From: Phanerodontia chrysosporium
Taxonomy: Eukaryota > Basidiomycota > Agaricomycetes > Polyporales > Phanerochaetaceae
Reading direction: 5' to 3'
Length of the DNA stretch: 29,283 bases
Assembly: GCA_001910725.1 (NCBI GenBank)
Contig: MJGA01000109.1
Location: forward strand, 1 to 29,283
Shown here: one piece after another, positions 16,320 to 29,283 of the stretch
Layout of the letters: the number at the start of each line of letters is the position of its first letter
How positions within the stretch are numbered: the stretch's first letter is position 1
Notes under the pieces: generated by a model
The model's database searches: none
What the model was told of the DNA's origin: nothing
Seen by the model: only the letters and a program-made list of their open reading frames with translations
Position numbers and translations under genes: made by a program

Positions 16320-17043
16320 TGAGGCCATATATGATATGTCAATCTACTCCATGTATTATAACAGAGCTCGACTTTCTTGAAGTTATGCTTATACACTGAT
16401 TCAAATAGTTGGGCGAGAAGGTCAGAACCAAGGTCGCGAGTGGGGAGTTACGGGCTGACGCTAGAGTCAGTGGGCTGGTAGACCTCTGAAAAACGCTACT
16501 CGTACATTACTTTAATCGTATACTCCTGTAGGCTTGCACACACAGGGTTGAGCTTGATCATGAGCAGCCTGAGGTCGGTCGTAATGGCATGTCGCGCGCA
16601 CGCGGAAAATCAGAGAAAAATCACGAATAATCCCGGGTTCTCATGATGTCATCAGCTGACGAGAACCATTCAAAAGGACGCGCACCGCTCACAGATCTGC
16701 TCACACGACTTTGTCTCTGCCCGACCTGCTATGACAGTCCCCACCGCCGTTCTGGCGGTGCGTGGATGGGTCTGGCGACGGGCAGGGCGGGCAGCTCCCA
16801 GGCATGCCTTGGGTCTCTCGACGCCGCGGGGGCTATGAATCGTGTGAGATCGCACGGAGGCCACTTGTCAGCCCTCTCAACTGCTCCCAGACAAAGAGAG
16901 GGTCTAGAAGTCCTCCAACATGGCTTTACGTATCTCCTCCCAGCTTTACACACAAACATGGTATATACTGTACGTAGTAGAAGTGTCCCTCCCGAAAAAG
17001 AAAAGTGTCCCAGAAACACCCGAAACACCCTTAACCCCGACGG
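16320..17043. other. Intergenic region between convergent genes
   Basis: This 724-bp stretch lies between the 3' ends of the TPR gene (+) and the Ser-rich gene (-). An open frame of about 250 codons crosses its right part on the + strand, but it mirrors the coding pattern of the minus-strand gene. I see no repeat or RNA gene. Confidence 0.4.
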
Positions 17044-17849
17044 CTACGACGGATCCCGCCCGTTCAAGCGATTCCAGTACCCTTGTATGCGGCTCGCGCA
17101 CGAGCGAACTGACATGAACGACTTCGTGCTGCGCATGCTGCTTTGTGAGCGTACCGAGCGTATGCTTCGCGCGTCGGACGCGCTCGCTGTGCGGCGCGTG
17201 CTATCGCTCCGCCGCAGGGGCGCCTCCCACAGTGGGAAGGGGCCTGAGATGGACGGCCGCTCAGGCACAGGCGTTTCCGCCTTCTTGCCCTTGCCCACAG
17301 CGGTCAGCCAGCTGAAGAAGCCGAGCACACGATTCTTTGTCGACGTCGCGGAGGCCGGGCTCGGCACGCCGGGCGAGGCCTCCTCGTCTTCGTCTTCATA
17401 GTGGATCGTGGGCATGTCGAGGAACTTCACGGACGGCGGCGGGCGGACGCGTTTAGTGCGCATGGACGATCCGGTCGAGAGAATAGAGCGGGCAGGGGCG
17501 GGTCGTGAGACCGTGGAGGTAAATGATGCCGAGCGATTTCGTTTGTGGGTCGAGACCTGGATCCCACCAACGACGGAGGATACAGATGATGAGCTCGATG
17601 AGGTTCGCTGCATGGCGCTGGGCCATGAACTGTCGTCGTCCTCGTCCTCGTAATCTGTCGTGCTCGTGGTCGATGATGTAGCAGAAGGGGTCTCCGGCAC
17701 TTCCGACGCGAAAGATTTAGACGCGAAAGGATCGCCGCATGTTGTTGATGAGGCCTAGGAAACAAAGATGGTATTGCTTGAATCAATATAATGCCCACTA
17801 TAGTACGAAGACACTTGAAACATACCCAGTCCGCCGAAGATATGATCAT
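17044..17849 (-). CDS. Ser-rich, low-complexity protein of unknown function
   Basis: Two exons. Exon 1 is 17849-17826 (MIISSADW). A 71-nt intron at 17825-17755 (GTATGT..CCTAG) follows, and exon 2 is 17754-17044, giving 244 aa. The sequence is dominated by Ser, Thr and acidic tracts (DYEDEDDDSSW, YEDEDEEASP) and basic/Ser segments (SIRSVRSQSSMRSTKSFMSV). Short ordered-looking motifs occur at VKFLDMPTIHYEDEDEE and VLGFFSWLTAVGKGKK. Many sites would suit SR or proline-directed kinases. No domain, signal peptide or membrane segment is seen. The exon join is in phase and the ATG at 17849 is the only one before the donor; a further upstream exon cannot be excluded. Confidence 0.65.
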
Positions 17850-18711
17850 ATCGGCAAGGGGTATATCGAGGATAGGCGAGCCAACATCCTACTGCCATCT
17901 CAGACACACGAGACGGGGAGAGAGCAGTCGTGTACTGACTTCTTCATCCTGAGAACAACTATAGTACGTGGAGACACTTGTGGGCGAGACCTAAAGCGAC
18001 GCAAATGGGCTGAACGATACGTGTTCAAATAGACATCCGAGCAACATACCTTTGACCCTCTGCTCGATCGCATCCATTCTGCCATTACTCTATCGCCCGT
18101 ACGAACTGGCGAATAGCAGCTACTTGTTCCCTGCATCACCCGATGGGGAGCGCTTGGACTGGGATACTGGCTTGAGCTGAGAGGACGTAGGGCTCAGAAG
18201 GATGGACGACCGGAGGAAGGAACCTCGATTGTCGATTGTCTAAGGTTGATGTTGAGCGCGCGAGTTGCACGTTGCAGGCGTTGAGCTGAGGGAAGGGGAA
18301 AAAGGTGAGTGCATGGGTGTAATGAGCTGTCATCTTAACAAAGCGTGTAGAACGCGTGTATCAGGCCAACACGAGGCAGTCGGTTAGTGTAGCGCTGGAA
18401 TGCAAGACCTCTGGGAGCCAATAGCAGCCGCGCACCGACTAAACACCGTCTTGTTGCTCTTGTTCCGTTTGGAAAGACCTTACGTTAAGGCCGTTCGAGA
18501 AGAATAAGGGAAGTGCATCGGTTGGTAAGGTATGTGCTTGATAGCAGACCAAGGACATGCAGTCTAACAAGAATATTATGCCTGCAATACACGAGCGGGT
18601 GCGTCGTGAGACGCAGATACGCGGCTATAGTCAAGTTGTACGTACCACAAGTATATTACAGAACTTCCAGCACATAAAACACCATCGACAACAACTCTCG
18701 CGAGGATAAGC
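17850..18711. other. Intergenic region between the Ser-rich gene and the mL43 gene
   Basis: 862 bp. Both flanking genes are on the minus strand, so this holds the 3' flank of mL43 and the promoter of the Ser-rich gene. Short open frames exist on both strands without recognisable protein features. No tRNA, repeat or clear TATA was found. Confidence 0.4.
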
Positions 18712-19205
18712 TCAGATTTTGAATGGCTCCTCCACGTGAAGACCGGACCAGATGCCCCTTGCGGACTCGGTGGTACTCTCGATAGTTCTCCTCTTGAGAG
18801 GTTTGATCTTCGCACCCGAGCTATCGAGTAGTAGTTGGACTTTTTGCGCCACACCAGTGACCTCGAAGCCGTTCAAGGGAACGACCTTCTCGCGGTCGTT
18901 CACTGTGGGCAATTGTCAGCTCCGGAAGCAGTCACAAGCAGGATGTGATAGCTTACGGTAAAAGCCTCGAATGATTGGTTCCTTGTAGGTCCGCTGCTTG
19001 ACGACAAATTCGACGTGAGGGTTTGTGCGCGCGAGGTCCTCCAGGTGATTCCGGATGTATGTCCGAGTGTTAGCGGACGATGGCCACTTGTCGCAGTATT
19101 CGAAGACGAGCTTGCGTATCTGCGGAATGAAAGATACGTGCCCGTTGGCCGGCCGAGACGAGAGCTTCGCTCGCAGCAGGGCCGCAATGTAGTGGGCGGA
19201 GGCAT
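18712..19205 (-). CDS. mrpl43: Mitochondrial large-subunit ribosomal protein mL43 (L51/S25/CI-B8 domain)
   Basis: Exon 1 is 19205-18957, the intron is 18956-18903 (GTAAGC..CACAG), and exon 2 is 18902-18712. The product is about 146 aa, the usual family length. It carries the thioredoxin-like L51_S25_CI-B8 fold of mL43 (MRPL51 in budding yeast, MRPL43 in mammals): GHVSFIPQIRKLVFEYCDKW, NPHVEFVVKQRTYKEPIIRG, then VQLLLDSSGAKIKPLKRRT and a C-terminal ARGIWSGLHVEEPF. It acts in the mitochondrial ribosome. From the ATG at 19205 (MPPPTTLR) one base is missing near 19181-19184 (GGG read as GG) to reach the conserved ALLRAKLSSRPANG. Alternatively, translation enters that frame from an upstream exon, since it stays open to about 19265. 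Confidence 0.9.
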
Positions 19206-19546
19206 GATGAACGGAGCGAAGAGACCCAGCGCAGAGCGTCCGTCCGGTAACACTCGCGGTCTAACCTAGACAAGTGACGGAATGAAACCCAGGCCAGCGC
19301 GCGCTAGAGAGCTAGTAACAAAGTACTGAAGTACCCCTTTGAGTTGTAACAATCGGAGTCTGAAATAATAAGCTGTTGGTAAGACTGGAAGGAACGCCCA
19401 ACCTTTCCCTCACGCTCCCTCCACGGCTCGGATTTTTCAAGTAATTTCAGTCGCGAACGCGTTGACCACTTACATTTGCCGCCAAAGACGCGTTCAGCGT
19501 GTAGACACTACACAAAACACTCGACGTCCAGCGCGAAGATAGAGCC
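19206..19546. other. Divergent promoter region, mL43 (-) / nuclear protein (+)
   Basis: 341 bp between the two start codons. I found no TATA box. An ACCTAG and an open frame next to mL43 could be part of an upstream exon of that gene. Confidence 0.4.
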
Positions 19547-21868
19547 ATGGCTCGCGCAACTCGCTCCACTGCAAACCAGGAAAAGGAGAAGCCAGCTGAG
19601 ACTCCCCAGCCTGCGCGCAAGCCCGCGAACAAGAAGAGGAAACGTTCCTCCGCCGCAAATGAGTCCGAGCTACCTGCTGCCAAGGTTGTTCGGACGGACG
19701 GGGATATCAAGGAGGAGGATACCCAAGATGGCCAGGAACTACCCGCGGAGGAGACGACGGGCTCTGAGCTGCCCAGTAGTGGAGATGTCCCCATACGAGA
19801 TGAAGACGCGGAGAAGATCCTGGAAGTTCTTGAGACGTGCGTCCTTCCACTCTGTAGACTTCTAATCACTCAAATTGTTTCCTCCGCAGTGTCGACACGC
19901 AAGGATTGTTGGACCGCATATTCCCATTGCCCAACGAGCATAGCTCAGACTCAGATGCAGGCCCTTCAACGGGTACCCAGTCATATTCTTTCCGAGCACT
20001 GCTCAAGTCACCGAGCAAGTTCCCACTGAAGATCTTACGTGTGAGTTGGATATCTCATACGGCCCGCACTCACTCTGAGTCTCGTCTGGCAGACCGCAGT
20101 TCACCACCTTTTCCCTATCTCCTCACATCCTCGATCGCGCCCTTCCGCACCCGCTGCTGAGCAGCTCAAGTTTTGTCACCTCGCTCTGTCACTCTTGAAT
20201 GAGGCCTCTCATCATACCGCTCCTATTCCCCTCAACGTCGAGAGTCTCCTTGCTAGCCACTCCGAGAAAGAAGGCGGCGCGGACGAAGAATCGAAGCCGC
20301 AGAGTCGCCGGAAGTACGCGCTTGTTCAGCGACTGCCTACTGGTGACTGGTGGTCTTCCGCGAATTCGTCGTACCCGTCGCTTTGTCTTGATGAAAAAGA
20401 CATCAAGAGTCTGGGTACTGGCTATGCCGAACTGGTCTCCATCTTCCCGTCAGCGCCTGTGGCGGAAGACTACCAGCCGACACTAGGCAGTTACGTCAAG
20501 AAACGGCCACCAATAGTGGGCGGTGTGCCAGGCCCAAGACGATTGTCCTGCGGAAGGTTCCTTGATTACGGACCGAACACAAGTTTTGCCCCGACATTCG
20601 ATGGTGAAGGAGTTGAGGTTGGACAAACAACCCTCAGTGAGGTCGTCTATTACCGCCAACGAGACAGAATGTACAGGGATTATATTCGCTTGCAACAGAA
20701 ACGGCCAGAACGGCAAGAGGACGTCACGATGGACGACGCTGATGAGGTTGTCGAGGTGCCAAGACCTACGGAGGACAAGGCAGCGGAACTCCAGTCGTCG
20801 CTGGAAGGCCTACTTTCACCCGAAGAGGTGGCGTCAATTAAAACTGCACTAGGCTCTCTTGAACTTGAGAAAGCCGTGGATGAGCTGCTCCAACGTAGTG
20901 CTCGGGCCCTTGTCAGGCTAGAACAGCTGCAAGCAGAACGCTTGTTGAAGGTAGGCGGGTCCAAACCTGTCGAGGTTGGCTCAGAGGAATGGGATACCGG
21001 TGCGTCTGTCACCTAGCTTTCTCTAACAAAAGCTCACTGCTTTGTAGCTCAGGGTATTCTGGACTCCCTGGCGTTGCTTGCATCCCTCCGGCCGCGAACG
21101 TCTTCCGACACTGCGCAAGCCCCACTCGTCCCCTCTGTCTCTGCGTTACGGAAATTGCATCGCACTCTGCCGGTAGGGACGTCACGAGGCTGGTTTGGCA
21201 CCCTGCCGGAGGGTCGTACAACTGCTCTCCGAGACGACACCACCTTGCGCGTTCGTTCTGGAGCGACTGCTCCTACAGTAGCACCTGCCCCTCCGACACC
21301 TGCACCAGCCACCCCAGCCACCCAGAAAAGTGCTGCTGCGCCGTACAACTATCCTTATCAAGCTTACACAGCTGCCGGCTCGCAGTATCGCGGAGCCTAC
21401 GGGACTTACCAGACAGGGCAAGCCAATTACTACCCCAACTACCAAGGCGGCACTCCTGTCTCGACAGCTCACTACCCCAACCAGCAATATCCGGCCACTG
21501 GCACACAAGCATACCCATACTCCTCTTGGTACAACTACCAGCCTCCCCAAGCTAGTGCAACGCATTCGGGACAAGCGACGCCCGCTACACCGACTGCAGG
21601 TGCGGCGCCATCTTACGCAGGCTTTTTCGCAAACACGCAGCAACCTCAGCCTCAGCGTGCCGTTGCGAACACAGTAATCGCCTCAGGAGGCAAACCATAC
21701 CAAGCAGGAGGGTGGTCGACTGGATCTGGAACGGCCTACGTCGCACCTTTGCCAGCACATCTACGCGCCGCAGCGAGCGCAGCCGGGACACCTCAGCCGG
21801 CTTCTGCAACGAGTACGTATTCTGGTTATTACGCAGGGTATCAACCTTCTCAGTCTGCAGCACGTTGA
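19547..21868 (+). CDS. Large conserved-looking nuclear protein, function unknown
   Basis: 722 aa in four exons: 19547-19836, 19890-20040, 20093-20999 and 21048-21868. The introns are 53, 52 and 48 nt with GTGCGT or GTGAGT donors, and all joins are in frame. Residues 1-45 are basic with a nuclear-localisation-like KKRKR, followed by an acidic part. The middle (about 95-460) is ordered: LLDRIFPLPNE, FRALLKSPSKFPLKILR, YALVQRLPTGDWWSS, and a coiled-coil-like LQSSLEGLLSPEEVASIKTA. After it come a short QGILDSLALLASLRPR block and a C-terminal 180 residues rich in Tyr, Gln, Pro, Ala and Thr (SYAGFF, YPYSSWYNYQPPQ, SGYYAGYQPSQ), a low-complexity, prion-like composition. I do not recognise the family. 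A chromatin or transcription role is a guess from the NLS and the low-complexity tail. The start ATG has a good context (GCCATGG). Confidence 0.75.
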
Positions 21869-22221
21869 GTCAGAGCGTCTCGAATGAACTTGTCTCGTTC
21901 ACTTCTTACTGTAGTAATCTCGGCGATACTATTCGTGGTTAATAACAACTTCGCGGCGATGGACCGTCGTGCTAGAATAGATTACTTGACAGAATATCGT
22001 TCTCGCGGTGGAGATTGCCTTTCTGCCTGCTCAATCCCTTATGATGTGCGAAGTGTAAGCGTGTACCATGTGTTATTACACACGACGAAGCACTGAGGTA
22101 CATGGTGCGTCATCGTAACTAGAAGAAGAGAAGTGCGTATTGTGAGGTATGGCGGAATAACGCGAATTTTGTGGCGGATAGGACGAATTGTTCCAGCATT
22201 TGCGCGACCATTTCGGGTCCA
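21869..22221. other. Intergenic region between convergent genes
   Basis: 353 bp between the stops of the nuclear-protein gene (+) and MGR2 (-). It should hold both terminators. Nothing else recognised. Confidence 0.4.
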
Positions 22222-22792
22222 TTACGAGCTTTGTTTCGCCTTCTCTTGCTCCCAACGTGCCTTCATGATGGCGAGACCTTGGTTGCGCGAATGCATCAGT
22301 GGAGGCAGCATCTGCAAACGAGCAGCTTCCCATTGTGCAGGGCTATCATTGCGGATGACCTGGGGAAATCAGGACTAGGCCAAAAGTCTGGACGAACGGA
22401 ACAGCACTCACAGAGCCGATGGACAGGAAGAAGCCGAACGTGGCGGCACTGCTCAACATGTACTGGGAGAGGGTCGAGAGGACGCCCCGAGGCCCTGCAC
22501 CTCCTCTGCGTTGGAATATGAGCGCGACGCGGATCTCGCGAAGGTAGGGCACGCACCGCAAGATGCTGTAGGAGCCAAAGATGAAACCAATCGTCAAACC
22601 AACACCTGTGCCCATCATGGCACCCATCCTGAACCGCGTAAATCGGAGACAGCACCCTATATATCACACAACAAACTTACTTCACTGCGCGAAAGGGTTC
22701 ATCTTCTGCTCGACCTCCGGAAGAAGTTGGGACTCACTCTTCTGCCAGACAGTGGGGGCCTGAGGCTGCGCTCCTTGCGGCATGGGCGGCAT
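22222..22792 (-). CDS. MGR2: Mgr2/ROMO1 family inner-membrane protein (TIM23 complex)
   Basis: Four exons: 22792-22686, 22628-22557, 22505-22412 and 22359-22222, giving 136 aa. The ROMO1/Mgr2 family signature is clear: MPPMPQG start, MGAMMGTGVGLTIGFIFGSY (first membrane helix, GxxxG-rich), GPRGVLSTLSQYMLSSAATF, then GFFLSIGSVIRND. In yeast, Mgr2 is the lateral gatekeeper of the TIM23 presequence translocase in the mitochondrial inner membrane; animal ROMO1 is the counterpart. The second intron (22556-22506) is 51 nt with no stop, so if retained it would add 17 residues in frame within the loop between the helices. For the first intron, donor GTGAAG (22685) keeps frame, whereas the stronger GTAAGT (22680) would require one lost G before it and would restore the conserved Lys ahead of the MGxMMG motif. 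It is divergent from PEX10, with 131 bp between the start codons. Confidence 0.9.
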
Positions 22793-22923
22793 GGTTTCAA
22801 GGAAGTCACGAAACGTGAAGGCGGATGGCGTGGAGATGCGAGGGAGGTGGACGGATGTGAACCGGTGAAGGTCAAGGACGAAATGAGCGCCTCCCTCGGA
22901 ACGCTGCTTCGCCGGCCGCCACC
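22793..22923. promoter_or_regulatory. Shared divergent promoter MGR2 / PEX10
   Basis: Only 131 bp separate the two ATGs, so both promoters and both 5' leaders must fit in it. No TATA box is visible. The pairing couples a mitochondrial import gene with a peroxisome import gene. Confidence 0.55.
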
Positions 22924-24141
22924 ATGTCGCTGCCTTCGTTTCCGTATGCCCAGCAAGCACAGATCAGTGTGTCGCTGCTCAGAACTCTGTGCTTTCACAG
23001 TGTGCTATAACAGTTTTGTACAGTACGTTCGAACCAGCGGGACATATTCCACCTCTCATCCCTCCGCGAGCAGACCGAGGGTGTACTGAGAGCTTGGTTC
23101 GGTGAGCCTGGCCTGTTCCCTGCGCCTCGACTCTACTCTGAGCATGCGTAGGTACGCGATGGCTGTCGCGATGGGACAAGGAGATTGGTCTTTCTGTGAA
23201 GTTGCTGTATTACGGGTTGACTATTGGCCAAGGTGCGTCATGCGGAACTATCTTCCGGACACTTGCTTGAACCCACTTCAGCTACACAAACACTGGGAGA
23301 AGAGTACACGGGTATATGGCAACACTCAGTTCAGTCCGACGCCCCTCCATCCCGTAACCTCCGTCTGGCCTTGATCCTACTTCCGACACTGCCTAGTTAC
23401 TTCGCAGCGAAGTGGGGCTCCATGCTTCCACAGGGCTCTAAGCTCAGCTCCGCCCTGCGAAGGATACCTGAAGTGCTCGAAGTCTGTTCAGAAATTAATC
23501 TCGCAATATTCTACTTGAGAGGAGCCTACTATCATCTGACCAGGAGACTCCTGCTCACACGATATGTGAGTTGAAGCTGGGCATGCCCTCGATTGGTCTC
23601 ATGTGATACGCAGGTCTCCGGCTCTCCACCGAATCCCAACGCAAGACCTCCGTCGTACGCGTTGCTCGGAATTCTGCTAGGCGTTCGGCTGTTATACCGC
23701 CTGATGACTGTCCTCCGTTCTCTTCGAACAGAAGAGGACGTAAAATTGGTCAAGGGGAAACGTCAAGCGGACCATTCACAGGAGACTTACGTCGACGAAA
23801 CACCTGTGTCTACTATGCTAGGGCCGTACGATCCTGATGAACAACCGGTGACACCGGCGGAAGAAGATGAGAGGACGGTGCTAGACGTCGCAAGTATATC
23901 CCCGGCACTACGAGCAGGACGGAATTGCACTCTTTGTCTAGAAGAACGGACCGCAAGTTGCGCAACGGAATGCGGTCATCTTTTTTGTTGGCCTTGCATC
24001 GTGGGGTGGGGCAGGGAGAAGGTATGTTGTCTGTTGGTAATCGCCACCCAACGAAACCTGATGAGAAGCGGTCAGGCGGAATGCCCGCTGTGTCGTCAGT
24101 CTCTAAGCATAACCAAGCTCTTGCCCATATACAACCTCTAG
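22924..24141 (+). CDS. PEX10: Peroxisome biogenesis factor 10 (RING E3 ubiquitin ligase)
   Basis: 319 aa in six exons: 22924-22966, 23024-23101, 23152-23232, 23282-23565, 23614-24021 and 24076-24141, all in frame with no break. The N-terminal Pex2/12-type domain has [40 protein letters not shown] and predicted membrane segments ([37 protein letters not shown]). The C-terminal RING, C3HC4, reads CTLCLEE...[17 protein letters not shown]..., with the last pair CPLC supplied by the final exon. PEX10 sits in the peroxisomal membrane with PEX2 and PEX12; this ligase complex ubiquitinates the import receptor PEX5 for recycling. The ATG at 22924 follows CACC and starts a typical N-terminus. Confidence 0.95.
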
Positions 24142-24267
24142 TCTGTTGCATATAGCTTACATCCGGATCGTGTACATTATCTGGCCATGTCAGGATATAA
24201 AATGGATAGCAAGATACAGGAGAGGGCGCTGGATTGCGTGTTTTACACTGGGCAGTCCTTGAACATG

Positions 24268-24890
24268 TTATACAACTTGCTGGATCAATGTGATGTTGTC
24301 GCCCTTGAGTAGTATACGACCTGCAGCTCCGTCAGTCCAGGCATGCTAGAGATAAGTATCATAACGCACCGAGTTCCCTCCGCGGCTTCGCGTCCTTGAC
24401 ATACACCTCAGCAGCCTCGTCCATAACAACGTTCATGAACTCGTCGAATCCCTAGGAGTACCAATTGTCAGCAAACGCGTCGAAGGGAGTGACTGGGGCA
24501 AGCAAAGTGAAGTCAAACGGGTGCGGAGGTTATCCACGGGGCAAGCAAAGAATAGAAGCGTGATGCAGCCGGAACCACGACACCTTTCGATGGACATGGG
24601 ACTCAACGCCAAGTGGGTTCGAATGGGATACAAGACACGCACAATGATTCGTCTTCGATGCGCATCTCGATGTTGTCGTACAGCCAAATCACCACTTTTG
24701 TCCTCTAATGCCAGAAGGTCACGTCAGTGGATGGGATCGATCTCGGAAGACTGTCTCGTGCTCACCTGCTGCAAGTTCTTGAAGATGACATTCTATAGCG
24801 GAATTGTACTGTTCAGTCAGTGAATTGCGAATGTAGGGACTCGTTACGTACGATGGGTTGAACCATCACGCGCTGCTGGCGACCGGACAT
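24268..24890 (-). CDS. SME1: Small nuclear ribonucleoprotein SmE
   Basis: Five exons: 24890-24852, 24792-24766, 24704-24643, 24451-24370 and 24320-24268, giving about 87 aa (human SmE is 92). It shows the full Sm fold: MVQPI, NVIFKNLQQ, then Sm1 VVIWLYDNIEMRIE..IIGFDEFMNVVMDEA and Sm2 GRILLKGDNITLIQQVV. SmE is part of the heptameric ring on U1, U2, U4 and U5 snRNAs and is needed for splicing. Exon 3 is one base short (62 nt instead of 63), between MRIE and RIIG, best explained by a lost base near 24650-24656. The third intron is 191 nt, unusually long for this window (the others here are 49-61 nt), and contains a 13-bp direct repeat (24495-24507 and 24538-24550). The gene is divergent from the dynein gene, with 183 bp between the starts. 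Confidence 0.92.
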
Positions 24891-25073
24891 TTTGGCTGAA
24901 GTATGTAAAACGACGAGGAAGGGGAAGCGTGGACAGAAGACAGAGGTTGGCGAAAGCGAGTCGTGGTTGGCTGTAGGTGAGGGAGACGCTCAGTTCAGGT
25001 CTTCGGCATCGACCGAGCGGCAGCATTTGGCAACGTTAGCGACGCGACGCGTGCAAGCCTTTTCACTTCCACC
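24891..25073. promoter_or_regulatory. Divergent promoter SmE / dynein heavy chain
   Basis: 183 bp between the two ATGs on opposite strands. There is no room for the roughly 1200-residue dynein tail, so the dynein gene really begins here. No TATA box recognised. Confidence 0.5.

Positions 25074-29283
<4,210 letters not shown>

Noticed and set aside
16643..17401. A 252-codon + strand frame opposite the Ser-rich gene
   Set aside because: Its right half lies antisense to a better-supported spliced minus-strand gene and its left half has no protein-like features.
24603..24625. A tRNA T-loop-like GGGTTCGAAT in the SmE intron
   Set aside because: The flanking bases cannot form the T stem and no acceptor or anticodon arm fits around it.

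Overview
The window is nuclear DNA from a filamentous basidiomycete, most likely an Agaricomycete (mushroom or polypore type). The evidence is the many short introns (about 40-60 nt, GT..AG), a chromodomain-bearing Ty3/gypsy retrotransposon, an F-box/LRR gene array, and a dynein heavy-chain gene that starts at the linker, an arrangement reported only for Basidiomycota. The species cannot be named from sequence alone.

Layout. (1) 1-5400 plus 13585-13727: three F-box/LRR-like genes in tandem on the + strand. The first is cut by the window edge, and just after it sits a small foldback (MITE-like) element at 944-1516 with 99-bp terminal inverted repeats. (2) 5445-13579: a full-length, young Ty3/gypsy chromovirus of 8135 bp with 336-bp LTRs that differ at one position and a CCTAG target-site duplication. 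It carries gag; pol (protease, dUTPase, RT, RNase H, integrase, chromodomain); and a third ORF that overlaps the 3' part of pol. It lies inside the last intron of the third F-box gene, exactly at the 3' splice site. (3) 14125-24270: ordinary housekeeping genes in alternating orientation: a TPR protein (+), a Ser-rich unknown (-), mitochondrial ribosomal protein mL43 (-), a large unknown nuclear protein (+), the TIM23-associated protein Mgr2/ROMO1 (-) and the peroxisomal E3 ligase PEX10 (+). (4) 24268-29283: snRNP core protein SmE (-), then the motor half of a split cytoplasmic dynein heavy chain (dhc2-like, +), which runs off the right edge.

Most notable. The retroelement insertion duplicated the splice acceptor of its host intron, so the host F-box reading frame can still be joined exactly. 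The element appears to self-prime reverse transcription (10 nt at the predicted RNA 5' end complement the sequence just after the LTR), has two tandem LTR hairpins with compensatory base changes, encodes a dUTPase between protease and RT, and has a 452-codon third ORF of unknown function.

Data quality. The dynein gene shows about two dozen single-base frame breaks in 4.2 kb, nearly all shortenings of a run of identical bases, while motifs and splice sites are intact. I read these as sequence errors rather than decay, and I do not call genes here pseudogenes on frameshifts alone.
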